A DNA stretch of 54,587 bases, from positions 1-54,587 of the forward strand of contig NZ_FOSJ01000015.1 in the NCBI RefSeq assembly GCF_900114235.1. The letters are read 5' to 3'. The notes beneath the pieces are model-generated. The model made no database searches. It saw only the letters and a list, made by a program, of their open reading frames with translations, and was not told the DNA's origin. Shown here in pieces: positions 1 through 9,056 of this stretch (its first letter is position 1; the number at the start of each line of letters is the position of its first letter). This DNA comes from Marinilactibacillus piezotolerans (GTDB taxonomy: Bacteria; Bacillota; Bacilli; Lactobacillales; Carnobacteriaceae_A). The position numbers were made by a program, and so were the translations under genes.

Positions 1-1
1 A

Positions 2-133
2 TTACTTAAAGTAGCCGGGAAACTTGTCCAAACAGGTAGGCAAGTCTATCTTAAACTGTCTAGTTATCACGTTTATCATAAAGAATTCTATGCTGTCTTC
101 GACCGCCTGAGGCGGTCCCATTCATGGGTATAA
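2..133 (+). mobile_element. C-terminal end of an IS1380-family transposase (cut by window edge)
   Basis: The open frame runs in from the left edge and ends with TAA at 131-133, giving 43 residues. The stretch reading AGKLVQTGRQVYLKLSSYHV followed by a short tail resembles the extreme C-terminus of IS1380-type DDE transposases, where a basic strand (RxxxLKL) precedes the end. Only the tail is visible, so intactness cannot be judged. The family assignment is by pattern memory and is moderate. The element's terminal repeat should lie shortly downstream; I could not place it with certainty. Confidence 0.6.
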
Positions 134-180
134 ACTAAGCGGATACTATTTATTTAAGAGAAAAGTTCCAAGGGATAAGT

Positions 181-215
181 GTGCCCAAAATTATACAAAA
201 GTAATTTTTGGGCAC
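181..215. repeat. 10-bp inverted repeat GTGCCCAAAA / TTTTGGGCAC
   Basis: GTGCCCAAAA at 181-190 is mirrored by TTTTGGGCAC at 206-215 around a 15-nt AT-rich loop. It lies between the transposase tail and the end of the betaine-binding gene. It could be part of the IS end or a terminator without a good T-run. The rest of 134-424 is AT-rich; I see no gene in it. Confidence 0.45.
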
Positions 216-424
216 TTACAAAAATGAAAAGAGTCTTTAAAAAGATTGTTTTGGGCAAAAGTTATCAAAATAAATAAAGCGAGAATGATTTTTTTAAGAG
301 ATTTACTTAAAATACAGAGTTATGAATTATTCAGGCTATATAGATAATATTATTGAATTAATAAACCCATTTATAAATAGAATAACATAACTAATATTTG
401 GGTTCAAAAATGCTCTTATTCCCT

Positions 425-1324
425 TTAATCTTTGGAAGGCAAATCTTCTATTGAATCTATTTCCATATATTCAGGGACTGTAAACGCATTAACCGCACCA
501 CCAAGATTTTCTCCAAGATCATCAATATCTTCTCCATACTCTTCCATGAAAGCACCATGTGTCGATGGTAACCAAGGAGCTAGACTGGCGTCTGCTTCTC
601 CAGTAGCAATCGACTGAAATATGATAGCTGGATCCACACTTGTAATCGTTACTGAGTATCCTTGTTCTTCCAAGACTAATTTCATTACATTAGCAGAAGC
701 ACGTTCTGAATCCCATGGAGTCGACACTAATTGTATTGCTTCTCCATTAACCGGCTCCGTACCAGCTACCCATTCATCTACTTTATCACGATTATCTTCA
801 ATCCAGTCTGCTGCTACTTCTTCAAATGGTGTATCTTGAGCCTCCAGCATAACTTCTTGCATATCTTCTACTTCCCAGTTAAACGCATCTAAAATAGCAT
901 AGGCATCTGGTAGATCATTCTCTAACCCAGTTCTAGCAATAGTATGAATCTGTTCTTCTTCTCCAAGTGCTAATTCTGGGTCTTCTAGCATCTTCAAATC
1001 ATATCTCTCAAACATCCAATGCGGCGCCCAACCTGTTACTACTATCGGTTCTTCATTTTGAATAGCTTGTTCTAATTGTGTAAGCATTCCTGCTGTAGAG
1101 CTTTCTTGCAGCTCCCATCCTTCTAAATTATCGTAAACTTCCAGAGATTCTCTAGCTAATCCTGTGAGCCCTGCACCAGGTTCTATCCCAGTGATGGTGT
1201 AATCCATTTGCTCTCCTAAATTGGCTTCTTCTGTATCCTCTGCTCCGCCTTCACTACTACATCCGGCAAGTAACAAAGCCCCTGATACGATTGATATGGC
1301 TCCTATTGTTTTACGGTAAGTCAT
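425..1324 (-). CDS. opuAC: Glycine betaine/proline-betaine ABC transporter substrate-binding lipoprotein (OpuAC type)
   Basis: Extracellular lipid-anchored receptor that delivers quaternary ammonium osmolytes to an OpuA-type ABC importer. The N-terminus has a lipobox, LLAGC, after a short hydrophobic stretch. The body carries the typical TGWAPHWMF segment of OpuAC-like receptors. A longer frame starts at 1339, but its first codons contain the AGGAGG ribosome binding site. The real start is the ATG at 1322-1324, giving 299 residues. No ATPase or permease gene is adjacent: upstream is a 463-bp gap and downstream an IS tail. It is therefore an orphan receptor in this window, perhaps separated from its partners by IS activity. 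Confidence 0.85.
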   Translation of the reverse strand: MTYRKTIGAISIVSGALLLAGCSSEGGAEDTEEANLGEQMDYTITGIEPGAGLTGLARESLEVYDNLEGWELQESSTAGMLTQLEQAIQNEEPIVVTGWAPHWMFERYDLKMLEDPELALGEEEQIHTIARTGLENDLPDAYAILDAFNWEVEDMQEVMLEAQDTPFEEVAADWIEDNRDKVDEWVAGTEPVNGEAIQLVSTPWDSERASANVMKLVLEEQGYSVTITSVDPAIIFQSIATGEADASLAPWLPSTHGAFMEEYGEDIDDLGENLGGAVNAFTVPEYMEIDSIEDLPSKD

Positions 1325-1787
1325 TCTTTTCCTCCTCATGATTTGGCTGCTATCTATTAGCTAATTCAAAAATCCCTAAAGTATAATTGTATGTATTTAT
1401 TTTATTTCGAGTATAATTCTCAAAAAAAATAAACCATCTTATCCCTTTTTAAAACGATCCACGCTAGTCAGATAACAGACTCCACTTATCAGGTTAACAT
1501 AATATAGAAAAATATTCAAAAATCATACTTTTTTCTTAATCTTTAAGAAATAATATACATTTACTTTAATGGTTACTTAGAGCTGGTTTCTTACCTGGGA
1601 TCATATTATACTGCACTTCGTATTTCTTAACTGAATCAACCGTTATTTCTACAGTTTTTTTCATGCAAGACTTATTCATCGAAACTATAACTGATGATTA
1701 AAAAAAAGACTTCTCAAACCTTTGACAAAAGTTTAAGCAGTCTTTGATTAGTATTTAATTTTTCAAATATATAGTGCTTACCAATAA
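1325..1787. other. Long intergenic region, no convincing gene
   Basis: This holds the terminator of the downstream oxidoreductase (1705-1745). A 37-codon minus-strand frame at 1566-1679 (beginning MNKSCMKKTVEI) has no ribosome binding site and looks like a remnant at best. The part next to opuAC is AT-rich and probably holds its promoter, but I could not choose -35/-10 boxes with confidence. Confidence 0.5.
1705..1745 (-). terminator. Intrinsic terminator of the quinone-oxidoreductase-like gene
   Basis: On the minus strand, AAAGACT...AGTCTTT arms with a partial inner pairing (TTAAAC/GTTTGA) are followed by a run of eight T. It lies about 40 bp after the stop codon at 1788. Confidence 0.7.
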
Positions 1788-2771
1788 TTAGTCTGATACT
1801 TTAAGAATAATTTTGCCTGTGTTTTCATTGTCCTCCATTTGACGGTGTGCTTCTTTTGCTTCTTCAAAAGGTAGTACAGAATGAATAATTGGTTTTATCT
1901 TACCCTCTTCAATCAAAGGCATAACATTGTCTATAAATTCTTTAGTCAATTCAGCTTTATATTCGTCACTTCTAGGTGTCAACAGTGTTCCTTTCAAAGA
2001 AACTCGTTTCTGTATCAATTTCATAAGTGAGACTTTTTCTACAACCGTTCCACCTAATGCCCCAATCAATACCCACCTGGCATCCAACGCACAACTGGAT
2101 AGATTCTTATCCCAATAAGAAGCCCCTACGAAATCTAAAATGACATCAACTCCTTTATTATCGGTTACGCTGTTTACAATCTCATCAAAGGAATCTTTTT
2201 TATAGTTAATGGTATGATCTGCTCCTAGTTCCTTAGCTACAGACAATTTATTATTATGACCTGCCGTTGCAAATATAAAAGCGTCACTTAAGTGCCGCGC
2301 TAGTTGTATAGCGGCTGTCCCTACTCCGCTGCCAGCAGCATGAATGAGTACTCTCTGCTTGGGTTTCAATTCTCCTAACCAATACAGTGTCTGATAAGCC
2401 GTTAAAAATACTTCTGGAATTGCAGCAGCTTCTTCCATCGTCAGTGAATCATGGAATAAAATTGCACGATCTGCAGGCATCGTAACGTATTCGGCATAAC
2501 CTCCATGATTAACTAGTCCAGCAACTTTTGCTCCCGGATTTAATTTGGATTCAGAGGAGTGATTTTCAACAACTACTCCACTTACTTCTACTCCAAGTAT
2601 AGGATATGGAGTAGCAAGAGAGGGATTTTGTCTTGTCACAGTATCCGTTCTATTGATGCTCGCTGCTTTTACTTTTATCAGAATTTCTCCATCTTTCGGT
2701 TCTGGTTTCTCCCTATTTTCTATTATTAATTGTTCTCTTGAACCAGGTTCTTTTATCGTCCATGCACGCAA
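1788..2771 (-). CDS. NAD(P)H:quinone oxidoreductase-like protein, PIG3/QOR branch of the MDR superfamily
   Basis: Zinc-free medium-chain dehydrogenase/reductase of 327 residues. The N-terminal GroES-like part begins MRAWTIKEPG. The NADP-binding Rossmann fold has AAGSGVG at residues 145-151, close to the PIG3 signature. The C-terminus ends GKIILKVSD, the usual family ending. The start is TTG at 2769-2771, supported by AAAGGAG about ten bases upstream and by alignment to the family's usual first residues. It is monocistronic, with its own terminator at 1705-1745. Substrate is unknown; quinones or small enones are typical for the branch. Confidence 0.85.
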   Translation of the reverse strand: MRAWTIKEPGSREQLIIENREKPEPKDGEILIKVKAASINRTDTVTRQNPSLATPYPILGVEVSGVVVENHSSESKLNPGAKVAGLVNHGGYAEYVTMPADRAILFHDSLTMEEAAAIPEVFLTAYQTLYWLGELKPKQRVLIHAAGSGVGTAAIQLARHLSDAFIFATAGHNNKLSVAKELGADHTINYKKDSFDEIVNSVTDNKGVDVILDFVGASYWDKNLSSCALDARWVLIGALGGTVVEKVSLMKLIQKRVSLKGTLLTPRSDEYKAELTKEFIDNVMPLIEEGKIKPIIHSVLPFEEAKEAHRQMEDNENTGKIILKVSD

Positions 2772-3030
2772 TACAGTCGAGCTCCTTTACTTTTTTATAC
2801 TATTTACTTCCTACTATCTCAGAAAGGATATTCATTCTAAATTCACTTAAATAGTTCCTATATTTAAAGGGTACTTCTATTATTAGAACTAGTCAATTTT
2901 TTATATTCATTCCTCAATATAGATTATACTGTTTAATTTTATAATTAAAGTTGAATCAATTAGACATATAATTTAATTTCGATATCTGATAAACTATTTT
3001 AAACTACATATACAACTGGGAGATAGACAT

Positions 3031-3465
3031 ATGTTAAGAAAAATCAGGCTTTCTGATGCAGAAAGAATTAGGAAAATCAATATAGAAGAATTAGGTTATG
3101 AAGTATCTATTGATCTAGTTAATCAGCAGATTAAGAAGTTATCAAATGACAGTACCCATCATTATTTTTCAGTATACGAGGATGAAGAAACTGCTAATAC
3201 TATTGGATACGTCCATGCAGAAATTTATGAATCACTTTATGCAGAACCAATGTTTAATGTCATGGCGCTAGCAGTAGACAAGGATCATCATAAAAAAGGC
3301 ATTGGTAAAGTTCTAATGCAAGCTTTGGAAAAAGAAGCTCTGCTTAGAGGACTCACCGGAGTTAGACTAAACTCCGGTGAAGTCAGAACTGAAGCTCATA
3401 AGTTTTATGAACATATTGGCTATGAATCGAACAAATATCAGAAAAGGTTCGTTAAATTTCTTTAG
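3031..3465 (+). CDS. GNAT-family N-acetyltransferase
   Basis: A 144-residue acetyl-CoA-dependent acyltransferase. The acetyl-CoA pyrophosphate loop is visible as HKKGIGKVL (residues 87-95), after the strand MFNVMALAVDKDHH. The C-terminal motif AHKFYEHIGYE is the usual GNAT ending (FYxxxGF/Y). The ATG follows GGGAGA at good spacing. It is transcribed alone and converges on the NmrA-like gene, sharing the terminator at 3487-3516. The substrate cannot be predicted from sequence. Confidence 0.85.
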   Translation: MLRKIRLSDAERIRKINIEELGYEVSIDLVNQQIKKLSNDSTHHYFSVYEDEETANTIGYVHAEIYESLYAEPMFNVMALAVDKDHHKKGIGKVLMQALEKEALLRGLTGVRLNSGEVRTEAHKFYEHIGYESNKYQKRFVKFL

Positions 3466-3486
3466 CAAATTTTTCTTTGCAAAAAA

Positions 3487-3516
3487 AAGAAGACTTAGCC
3501 TCTCTTAAGTCTTCTT
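3487..3516. terminator. Bidirectional intrinsic terminator
   Basis: AAGAAGACTTA (3487-3497) pairs with TAAGTCTTCTT (3506-3516). It is preceded by A8, which gives a T-run on the minus strand, and followed by a short T stretch on the plus strand. It lies between two convergent genes and can serve both. Confidence 0.8.
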
Positions 3517-3542
3517 TACTTATTTAATAATCGCCCCAATTG

Positions 3543-4484
3543 TTAGTTATCTGTTGAATTTCTTTGTCCTACTTGATATTCATCTGCACGTGCAAACATG
3601 TATGCTACTGTTCTTGGTTTTTCCCCAACTAATTTTTCAAAGTCATTTGTGAAAGTAGATAGTTTTCCTTCACGAATCGCTTGTCCGAAGGTTACCATAC
3701 CGTCACTTGAGTAAGGAGCTGGAGAATCTTTTTGGAATTCACCATCTGTGGTACGCGGAACACCCAATGCATCAAAAACAGCATAGTTTTCTTCATCAGT
3801 AGTCGCTTTGTAAGTAACATGATTTCCCGTTTGTTCATTACCAATTGCCACAAATTCACTCATCGTCAATGATTCAGCACCATTTACATTTATGATTTCA
3901 TTTTTTAAACCATCATTTACTAATGCATACATCGCTGCTTTAGCACAGTCTTTTCGTGAGATAAACGGCATTTGTCCATCTCCCGCATTATTAGCAAGTA
4001 CACCATCTGCTTCGGCAGAGTTCAAATAAATTGTAATCATTGCTTCTGCATATTGAGAGTTTCTCAAGAATACATAATCTAATCCAGATTGTTCAATATA
4101 CTGTTCAGTAAATGCATGATCAATTTTTTCTACGCTTGGATTTTCCGGATCTTGAGCGTTCACTAGAGAAGTATAAAGAATCCTGCTTACACCTGCTTTT
4201 TTCGCAGCATCTACAGCATTTTTATGAGCACGTTGTCTCTTTTCTCCAACAAAAGGAGCTGAGATGATCAGTAATGCATCTCCACCTTTAAAAGCTTCTT
4301 CTAACGTTTCCGGGTGGTTGAAATTCGCAACACGAACATCAAATCCTTTATCCTTAAATTCCTTCAAACCTTCTTCAAAAGGACAAGTAAAAATCAGATT
4401 TTCTTTATCTGTTAATTTAGTTATATTCCGCGCCACATAACCACCAAAGTTTCCGTCTACCCCTGTTACAATGTACTTTGTCAT
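3543..4484 (-). CDS. NmrA-like/atypical SDR NAD(P)-binding oxidoreductase
   Basis: A 313-residue protein starting with an NAD(P)-binding Rossmann motif, TGVDGNFGG (residues 7-15). It matches NmrA-like or QorB-type atypical short-chain dehydrogenases, which act as NADPH:quinone reductases or redox sensors. There is no obvious Tyr-x3-Lys pair in the classical SDR place, as is common in this branch. The start ATG follows AAAGGAG. It lies 120 bp downstream of a LysR gene in the same direction, so co-regulation is possible. The gap between them carries an imperfect inverted repeat (GATTCTTTTAT ... ATAAAAAGAATC). Confidence 0.8.
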   Translation of the reverse strand: MTKYIVTGVDGNFGGYVARNITKLTDKENLIFTCPFEEGLKEFKDKGFDVRVANFNHPETLEEAFKGGDALLIISAPFVGEKRQRAHKNAVDAAKKAGVSRILYTSLVNAQDPENPSVEKIDHAFTEQYIEQSGLDYVFLRNSQYAEAMITIYLNSAEADGVLANNAGDGQMPFISRKDCAKAAMYALVNDGLKNEIINVNGAESLTMSEFVAIGNEQTGNHVTYKATTDEENYAVFDALGVPRTTDGEFQKDSPAPYSSDGMVTFGQAIREGKLSTFTNDFEKLVGEKPRTVAYMFARADEYQVGQRNSTDN

Positions 4485-4604
4485 GTGAATCGACTCCTTT
4501 ATCTATAGTTTGTGATTCTTTTATCAATAATACGATTTTAGTATAACACTCTATAAAAAGAATCAAAGATACTATATTCTAATAGTAATGATTAGTAAAA
4601 CTTA

Positions 4605-5498
4605 TTAAGATACTGTACTGAAATAGTCTGAACATAACTCTATAAATACTTTTACATCTTCTCGAAGATTTCTTTTTCTTCTACCTACCGCAAATGTTGC
4701 TCCATGGTGAGAATCATTAATATCTAAAATATGAACTTTGTCTGTCTCATTAATTACTTCTTTGCTAGTCCACGCAATGCCTCGGTTCAATCTAACATCC
4801 AAAATAAGCTCGTCTAAGTTGTCTACATACTTCACAATATTAGGAGTGAATCCATCTTCTCTAAATGACCGCATAAAATCCGCATAGAAATTAGGTCCTG
4901 ATTTTTTCGATAATGAAACCACTGGAACATTTTTCAACTCTTTTGAATCAATACTTTTGCATTCAGCTAATGGATGTTCGGGTGAACATATCACACAAAT
5001 TTTATGTTTGATTAATTCTGTTACGGCTATAGTGGTATGATAAGAAAGATCATTTGATATTCCAAAAGCTACATCTAGTTCACCACTCAGAAGTTGATCA
5101 ACACCTGATGAAAAACTACATTTTGTTACTTTGATTACTTTCTCCGGATATAACTTTTCATAACGAACAATAATATTAGGTAAATGTTTTGATTCTAACG
5201 GCCCAGTAATTCCGATATGTAGTATCTCTTCTTCTGCGTTTGCGAGTTTGTACATCTCATTTAACACATCAACTTCTTTATATAGGATATCTTTGCAGAA
5301 AGCATAATATTTTTCTCCTGCTTTTGTTAGTCTTGGTTTATAAAATGTACGATCAAATAAAGGAATATTCAAATCATTTTCTAAAGAAGCTACTTGCTGA
5401 CTAATAGCTGATTGAGTGATATAGTGAGCTTTCCCCGCTGCTGAAAAAGAACCCTCTTCTACTACCGCTAAAAAATATAAAATTCTTTTATCTAACAT
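4605..5498 (-). CDS. LysR-family transcriptional regulator
   Basis: 297 residues with the N-terminal winged HTH of LysR regulators (about residues 1-60; FSAAGKAHYITQSAISQQV, then LENDLNIPLFDR) and a periplasmic-binding-protein-like effector domain after it. It starts 13 bp after the stop of the frameshifted aspartate racemase, so the two were probably one transcript. LysR proteins usually activate an adjacent gene. The candidates are the racemase upstream and the NmrA-like gene downstream. The effector is unknown. Confidence 0.88.
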   Translation of the reverse strand: MLDKRILYFLAVVEEGSFSAAGKAHYITQSAISQQVASLENDLNIPLFDRTFYKPRLTKAGEKYYAFCKDILYKEVDVLNEMYKLANAEEEILHIGITGPLESKHLPNIIVRYEKLYPEKVIKVTKCSFSSGVDQLLSGELDVAFGISNDLSYHTTIAVTELIKHKICVICSPEHPLAECKSIDSKELKNVPVVSLSKKSGPNFYADFMRSFREDGFTPNIVKYVDNLDELILDVRLNRGIAWTSKEVINETDKVHILDINDSHHGATFAVGRRKRNLREDVKVFIELCSDYFSTVS

Positions 5499-5511
5499 CT
5501 CTTTACCTTCT

Positions 5512-6203
5512 TTACTTTTTCAATGCCCAGTTTACTGCTTCCATTGCATGAATAGTTGTCGTATCAAAAATTGGAATACTAGACTCTTTTTCTTTAATCA
5601 ATAATCCAATTTCTGTACAGCTTAATATAATACCTTCTGCACCATTTTCTGCTAATTCTTCTATTACTTTTTCAAAATATTCACGTGATTCCACTTTGAT
5701 TTTACCAAGACATAATTCACTAAAAATCACTTCATTGATCTTATTTCGTTTATCCTTAGATGGAATAACGACTTGAAATCCACTTTCTTCTATTCTAGAA
5801 ATATAGAAGTCTTCCTCCATTGTATAACTTGTTCCAAGTAAACCAACTTTTCTTATATTAAATTTTTTCAATTCCTTGGCTGCAGCATCTGCAATATGTA
5901 AAATAGGTATATTGATTTTTTCTTCTATTGAAACAATCACTTTGTGCATTGTATTTGTACAAAGAACAATAAAATCTGCCCCGGCTTTTTCTAAAGACTG
6001 GGCTGCGTCAGCTAATTTTTCTCCTGCCCTATACCATTCTCCATTTATTTGATAATGTTCAATTTCTTCAAAATCCACACTATACATTATACACTCTGCT
6101 GAATGAAGCCCCCCTAATTCTTCTTTTACTTTTTCATTGATTAAAAATAGTATTCAGCTGAAGATTCCCAACTCATTCCACCGATTAAACCTATTTTTTT
6201 CAT
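5512..6203 (-). pseudogene. Aspartate/glutamate racemase-family gene with a one-base frameshift
   Basis: A full-length racemase frame can be read if one base is added. The ATG at 6201-6203, preceded by GGAGG, gives MKKIGLIGGMSWESSAEYYF and then a stop. Adding one T to the T5 run (A5 at 6143-6147 on the plus strand) rejoins LINEKVKEELGGLHSAECIM to the long open frame that ends at 5512. The restored length is 230 residues, the usual family size. Both catalytic cysteines are present, in LCTNTMHK and LSCTEIG. It could be a true pseudogene, a homopolymer sequencing error, or a phase-variable tract. Downstream, the LysR gene follows at 13 bp. Confidence 0.85.
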
Positions 6204-6384
6204 TTATAATCCTCCTATAAATTCCAAACGCTTTCTTTTACCAATTTTACTTTAAAAATATATAAATTAAAACCTATGTTTCTATTTCACTTTAAAAATT
6301 CTAAAAATAATCATACTTTTTATAATTTTAACTTTTATTGCAAAATGGTACTATCAAATAGAAAATATATTTAAGGAGGACGTT

Positions 6385-6885
6385 ATGACGAAACTGATTA
6401 TTATCAGAGGTAATTCTGGAAGCGGGAAAACGACTTTAGCTAAAGAATTGCAAGTACTTCTTGGAAGAAATACTATGCTTCTCTCTCAAGATGTAATTAG
6501 AAGAGACACGATGCGGACGCCCGATGGACCAAACTCGCTTATTATTCCGTTAATTTCTGATATGGTTCGTTACGGAAAAACCGTTTGCCCTTATATTATT
6601 GTAGAAGGGATTTTTAAAAGCGATTGGTATTTTAAAATGTTCGAGGAGTTAGTTGAAATCTGCGAAGAAAAAGCTGCTGCCTATTATTTTGAACTTACTT
6701 TTGAAGAAACTTTAAGAAGGCATCAAACTAGAGATAAAACTCAGGAATTCGGTGAAGAAGCAATGCGTCGTTGGTGGAACGAGAAAGATTACATAGACTT
6801 TCTCAATGAACAAACGTTAACAGCTACAGATGATTTATCAATGATTTTAAATAAAATCAAGAAGGATTTAAACCTTTTAAACTGA
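6385..6885 (+). CDS. P-loop kinase (AAA_33/zeta-toxin-like fold)
   Basis: A 166-residue small NTPase. Walker A is GNSGSGKTT at residues 9-17, followed by a SQDVIRRD segment, where such kinases often place a catalytic Asp. An RRHQTRDK lid-like region lies in the second half. This resembles stand-alone nucleotide or sugar kinases often labelled AAA-family or uridine-kinase-like. No antitoxin gene is next to it, so a zeta-toxin role is not supported. The ATG follows AAGGAGG. It is monocistronic, with the terminator at 6900-6924. Confidence 0.75.
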   Translation: MTKLIIIRGNSGSGKTTLAKELQVLLGRNTMLLSQDVIRRDTMRTPDGPNSLIIPLISDMVRYGKTVCPYIIVEGIFKSDWYFKMFEELVEICEEKAAAYYFELTFEETLRRHQTRDKTQEFGEEAMRRWWNEKDYIDFLNEQTLTATDDLSMILNKIKKDLNLLN

Positions 6886-6899
6886 ATTATCTGAAAAAA

Positions 6900-6924
6900 G
6901 TGCTGAAAAAATTCAGCACCTTTT
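6900..6924 (+). terminator. Intrinsic terminator
   Basis: GTGCTGAA (6900-6907) and TTCAGCAC (6912-6919) form a stem with an A4 loop, followed by CTTTT. It lies 15 bp after the kinase stop and between convergent genes. The A-run before the stem may also let it work on the other strand. Confidence 0.8.
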
Positions 6925-6943
6925 CATGACTATCTATTTAAAA

Positions 6944-7615
6944 TCAAACGTCTACAATTTTTCTTAACGTTTTCAAGATTTGCTTCCCATGTAAAGCGAT
7001 AACTGACCAGAACATTACAGTACTGATCAAAAATGAAATCCAACTTGGTAAAGGATGGGTTGTCCAGCCAAGGAATAAAAAAACTAAAGGTATAAGCCCT
7101 AACAATGCAGCTGCCTGAAGATAGAGCACATAATCTCCAGTATCAAGACGTACGACTTGGATGGCTAAAAACATAGCAATCAATGCAAAAGTACAAATAA
7201 TAGGAATTGAATAGGTTATTGACCAGGCTGACCATCCATTTGAATAGTCAAAGTACAGGCTAATTACAGACAAAAAAATAATTAAATAAACGATTCCTTT
7301 GGTTATGTTTCGACGCTTACGAATGATAATCAAGACGACCATCCACATACTCATAATTCCAAATAAAACATAGTCTAATCCAAAAACCTGAAAAGACCAG
7401 AACCATTGTATGATAAAGTAAGCCACAATAACCAAAACAGACACTAGTGAAAGCAGTTTAGTAACTTTCTCTCTGTTAAATCGTAAAGGAACAACTGGAA
7501 ATGGTCCTTGGTTTTCTTCTTCATTTTCCTTCTGTTCAGCAAAAGGGCTCTGACAAAGAGGACATACATCCCAATCACCTTTTACTTTCGCATGGCACTG
7601 TATGCATTGTTTCAT
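6944..7615 (-). CDS. Zinc-ribbon membrane protein (DUF6320-like)
   Basis: 223 residues. The N-terminus is a four-cysteine zinc ribbon (C4, C7, C18, C21: CxxC-x10-CPLC) facing the cytoplasm. About six hydrophobic segments fill residues 55-215, with no large loops. The start overlaps the stop of the acyltransferase by ATGA (7612-7615), so the two are translationally coupled. It is last in a three-gene operon with an esterase and an acyltransferase. Function is unknown. The constant pairing suggests a role with the acyltransferase, for example as its membrane platform (inference). Confidence 0.75.
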   Translation of the reverse strand: MKQCIQCHAKVKGDWDVCPLCQSPFAEQKENEEENQGPFPVVPLRFNREKVTKLLSLVSVLVIVAYFIIQWFWSFQVFGLDYVLFGIMSMWMVVLIIIRKRRNITKGIVYLIIFLSVISLYFDYSNGWSAWSITYSIPIICTFALIAMFLAIQVVRLDTGDYVLYLQAAALLGLIPLVFLFLGWTTHPLPSWISFLISTVMFWSVIALHGKQILKTLRKIVDV

Positions 7616-9024
7616 TTTATTTGGCTCTCCAATTCTTCTTTAGTCACCCTGTTTGTTCCCACTATAACCTCTATAGATTGTTCGGTCAGTAATTCCACAA
7701 ATTTTTTCTGAATATCTGTTTCTATAAAAGGCGTTGTAAAACTTAGGGTGAGGCAATCTTCATGGCTGATCATACAAAACTGTGGACGAATTGCTGAAGT
7801 ATGAAAATAGATACCTTGTATATATGGTAGGACTTCAGTAGGGAAATTTGCTTTCCCTAAGTTTGACATTGCAACTGTAACATTTCTATTATTAGAAAGA
7901 TTAATTAATTTTAAAATTAAGTCTTTTAATGGTCGGACGGTTACTCTAATAAACGGATTTAACTCGAATGAAATAAATCGATTCACTCGTTTTTCCAGAT
8001 ATGTCGGGCTTGTCTGTGCTTTTAATTGTCTAGAAAGTTCCTGACATATTTCTGCAAGGTCTAGTTCTCTCTCATTTTCAAAAGTTATGGCTAAATGAGT
8101 TGTCGTGAAAAAATTCCGAGCAGAACTTGAAGGAAAAAATTGGCGGAGATTGACGGGTACAGAAATTGTCACTGTCGCTTTTCCTGATTTTTCTTCTTTA
8201 GTTTGATAAACAGATATGATATATAAAGCAATCAGATAAACTGTAAGGGAAACATTATATTGCTTTGCAAGCTCGATTATTTTTTTCAATGATAATTCTA
8301 GCTCAATCACTCGCATTCGATTATCCGGTGTTCTAGTTCCTTTGATACGGTAGATATGCTGTTCTTTCTTATTTTTTCCTCTATTTGTTTCTAACTCATT
8401 AGTCGTATCATCTGTGGACAGCTCTAATTTATTTGATTTTATTTCCCTGTCTGCTTCTCTATCTAGATAAATTTTTTCAAGCGCAGAAAGAGTTGCTTTA
8501 GTAAAATTCTTTTGTCTACTTTTTCTAAAATACTGTGCAAAGCTATCTTCTGACTGATTTGTTATTCTCTTTTGGTCTGGATTTTTTTCTATATCACTTG
8601 GTTCAAGATATTTGAACGATACATATTCAGAAATTAGGTCCTCAAAAAACCACAGCGCTCCTGTTCCATCAGATAGTGCATGAAACACTTCTAAGTGCAC
8701 ACGATTTTTATGATATAAAACTCTGAATAACAATTCTTTTCGGTCAAAATGATAAATAGTCGCGCAAGGGGACGTTGTCTCAGGCCTTATGACAGGCCTT
8801 AATTCGCTCTCTTCTAAATAATACCAGAATATTCCCCTTCTAAGTACGCTATGATACAAAGCGTATTGTTCATAAACTCTATCCAAAGCTCGCTGTAAAT
8901 GTCTAGGATTAACATCCCCCTTTAATTCAGCACTCAAACGAAAAACTTTAGTATCCACATTATTTTTAGCTGCCAGAAAAATATTAGAAGCATTATCAAG
9001 CCTTACCCATTTTTGTTTCTCCAT
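7612..9024 (-). CDS. Condensation-fold acyltransferase (alcohol acetyltransferase / PapA-like)
   Basis: 470 residues. The active-site motif HxxxDG is visible as HALSDG at residues 115-120, the signature of chloramphenicol-acetyltransferase-like and NRPS-condensation-like acyltransferases, including alcohol acetyltransferases and PapA proteins. A charged low-complexity insert (about residues 190-225) separates the two halves. There are no carrier-protein or adenylation genes nearby, so it is not part of an NRPS here. It likely moves an acyl group from CoA to an alcohol or lipid. It lies 32 bp after the esterase and overlaps the zinc-ribbon gene by 4 bp. Confidence 0.75.
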   Translation of the reverse strand: MEKQKWVRLDNASNIFLAAKNNVDTKVFRLSAELKGDVNPRHLQRALDRVYEQYALYHSVLRRGIFWYYLEESELRPVIRPETTSPCATIYHFDRKELLFRVLYHKNRVHLEVFHALSDGTGALWFFEDLISEYVSFKYLEPSDIEKNPDQKRITNQSEDSFAQYFRKSRQKNFTKATLSALEKIYLDREADREIKSNKLELSTDDTTNELETNRGKNKKEQHIYRIKGTRTPDNRMRVIELELSLKKIIELAKQYNVSLTVYLIALYIISVYQTKEEKSGKATVTISVPVNLRQFFPSSSARNFFTTTHLAITFENERELDLAEICQELSRQLKAQTSPTYLEKRVNRFISFELNPFIRVTVRPLKDLILKLINLSNNRNVTVAMSNLGKANFPTEVLPYIQGIYFHTSAIRPQFCMISHEDCLTLSFTTPFIETDIQKKFVELLTEQSIEVIVGTNRVTKEELESQIK

Positions 9025-9056
9025 CAGCCTCTCACCTCTCTATTTGAGCTGTTTTG

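Noticed and set aside
1566-1679. 37-codon frame on the minus strand
   Set aside because: No ribosome binding site and no recognisable similarity; mentioned only in the gap description.
6385-6885. Zeta toxin of a toxin-antitoxin pair
   Set aside because: The fold is similar, but no antitoxin gene is adjacent and the gene has its own terminator.
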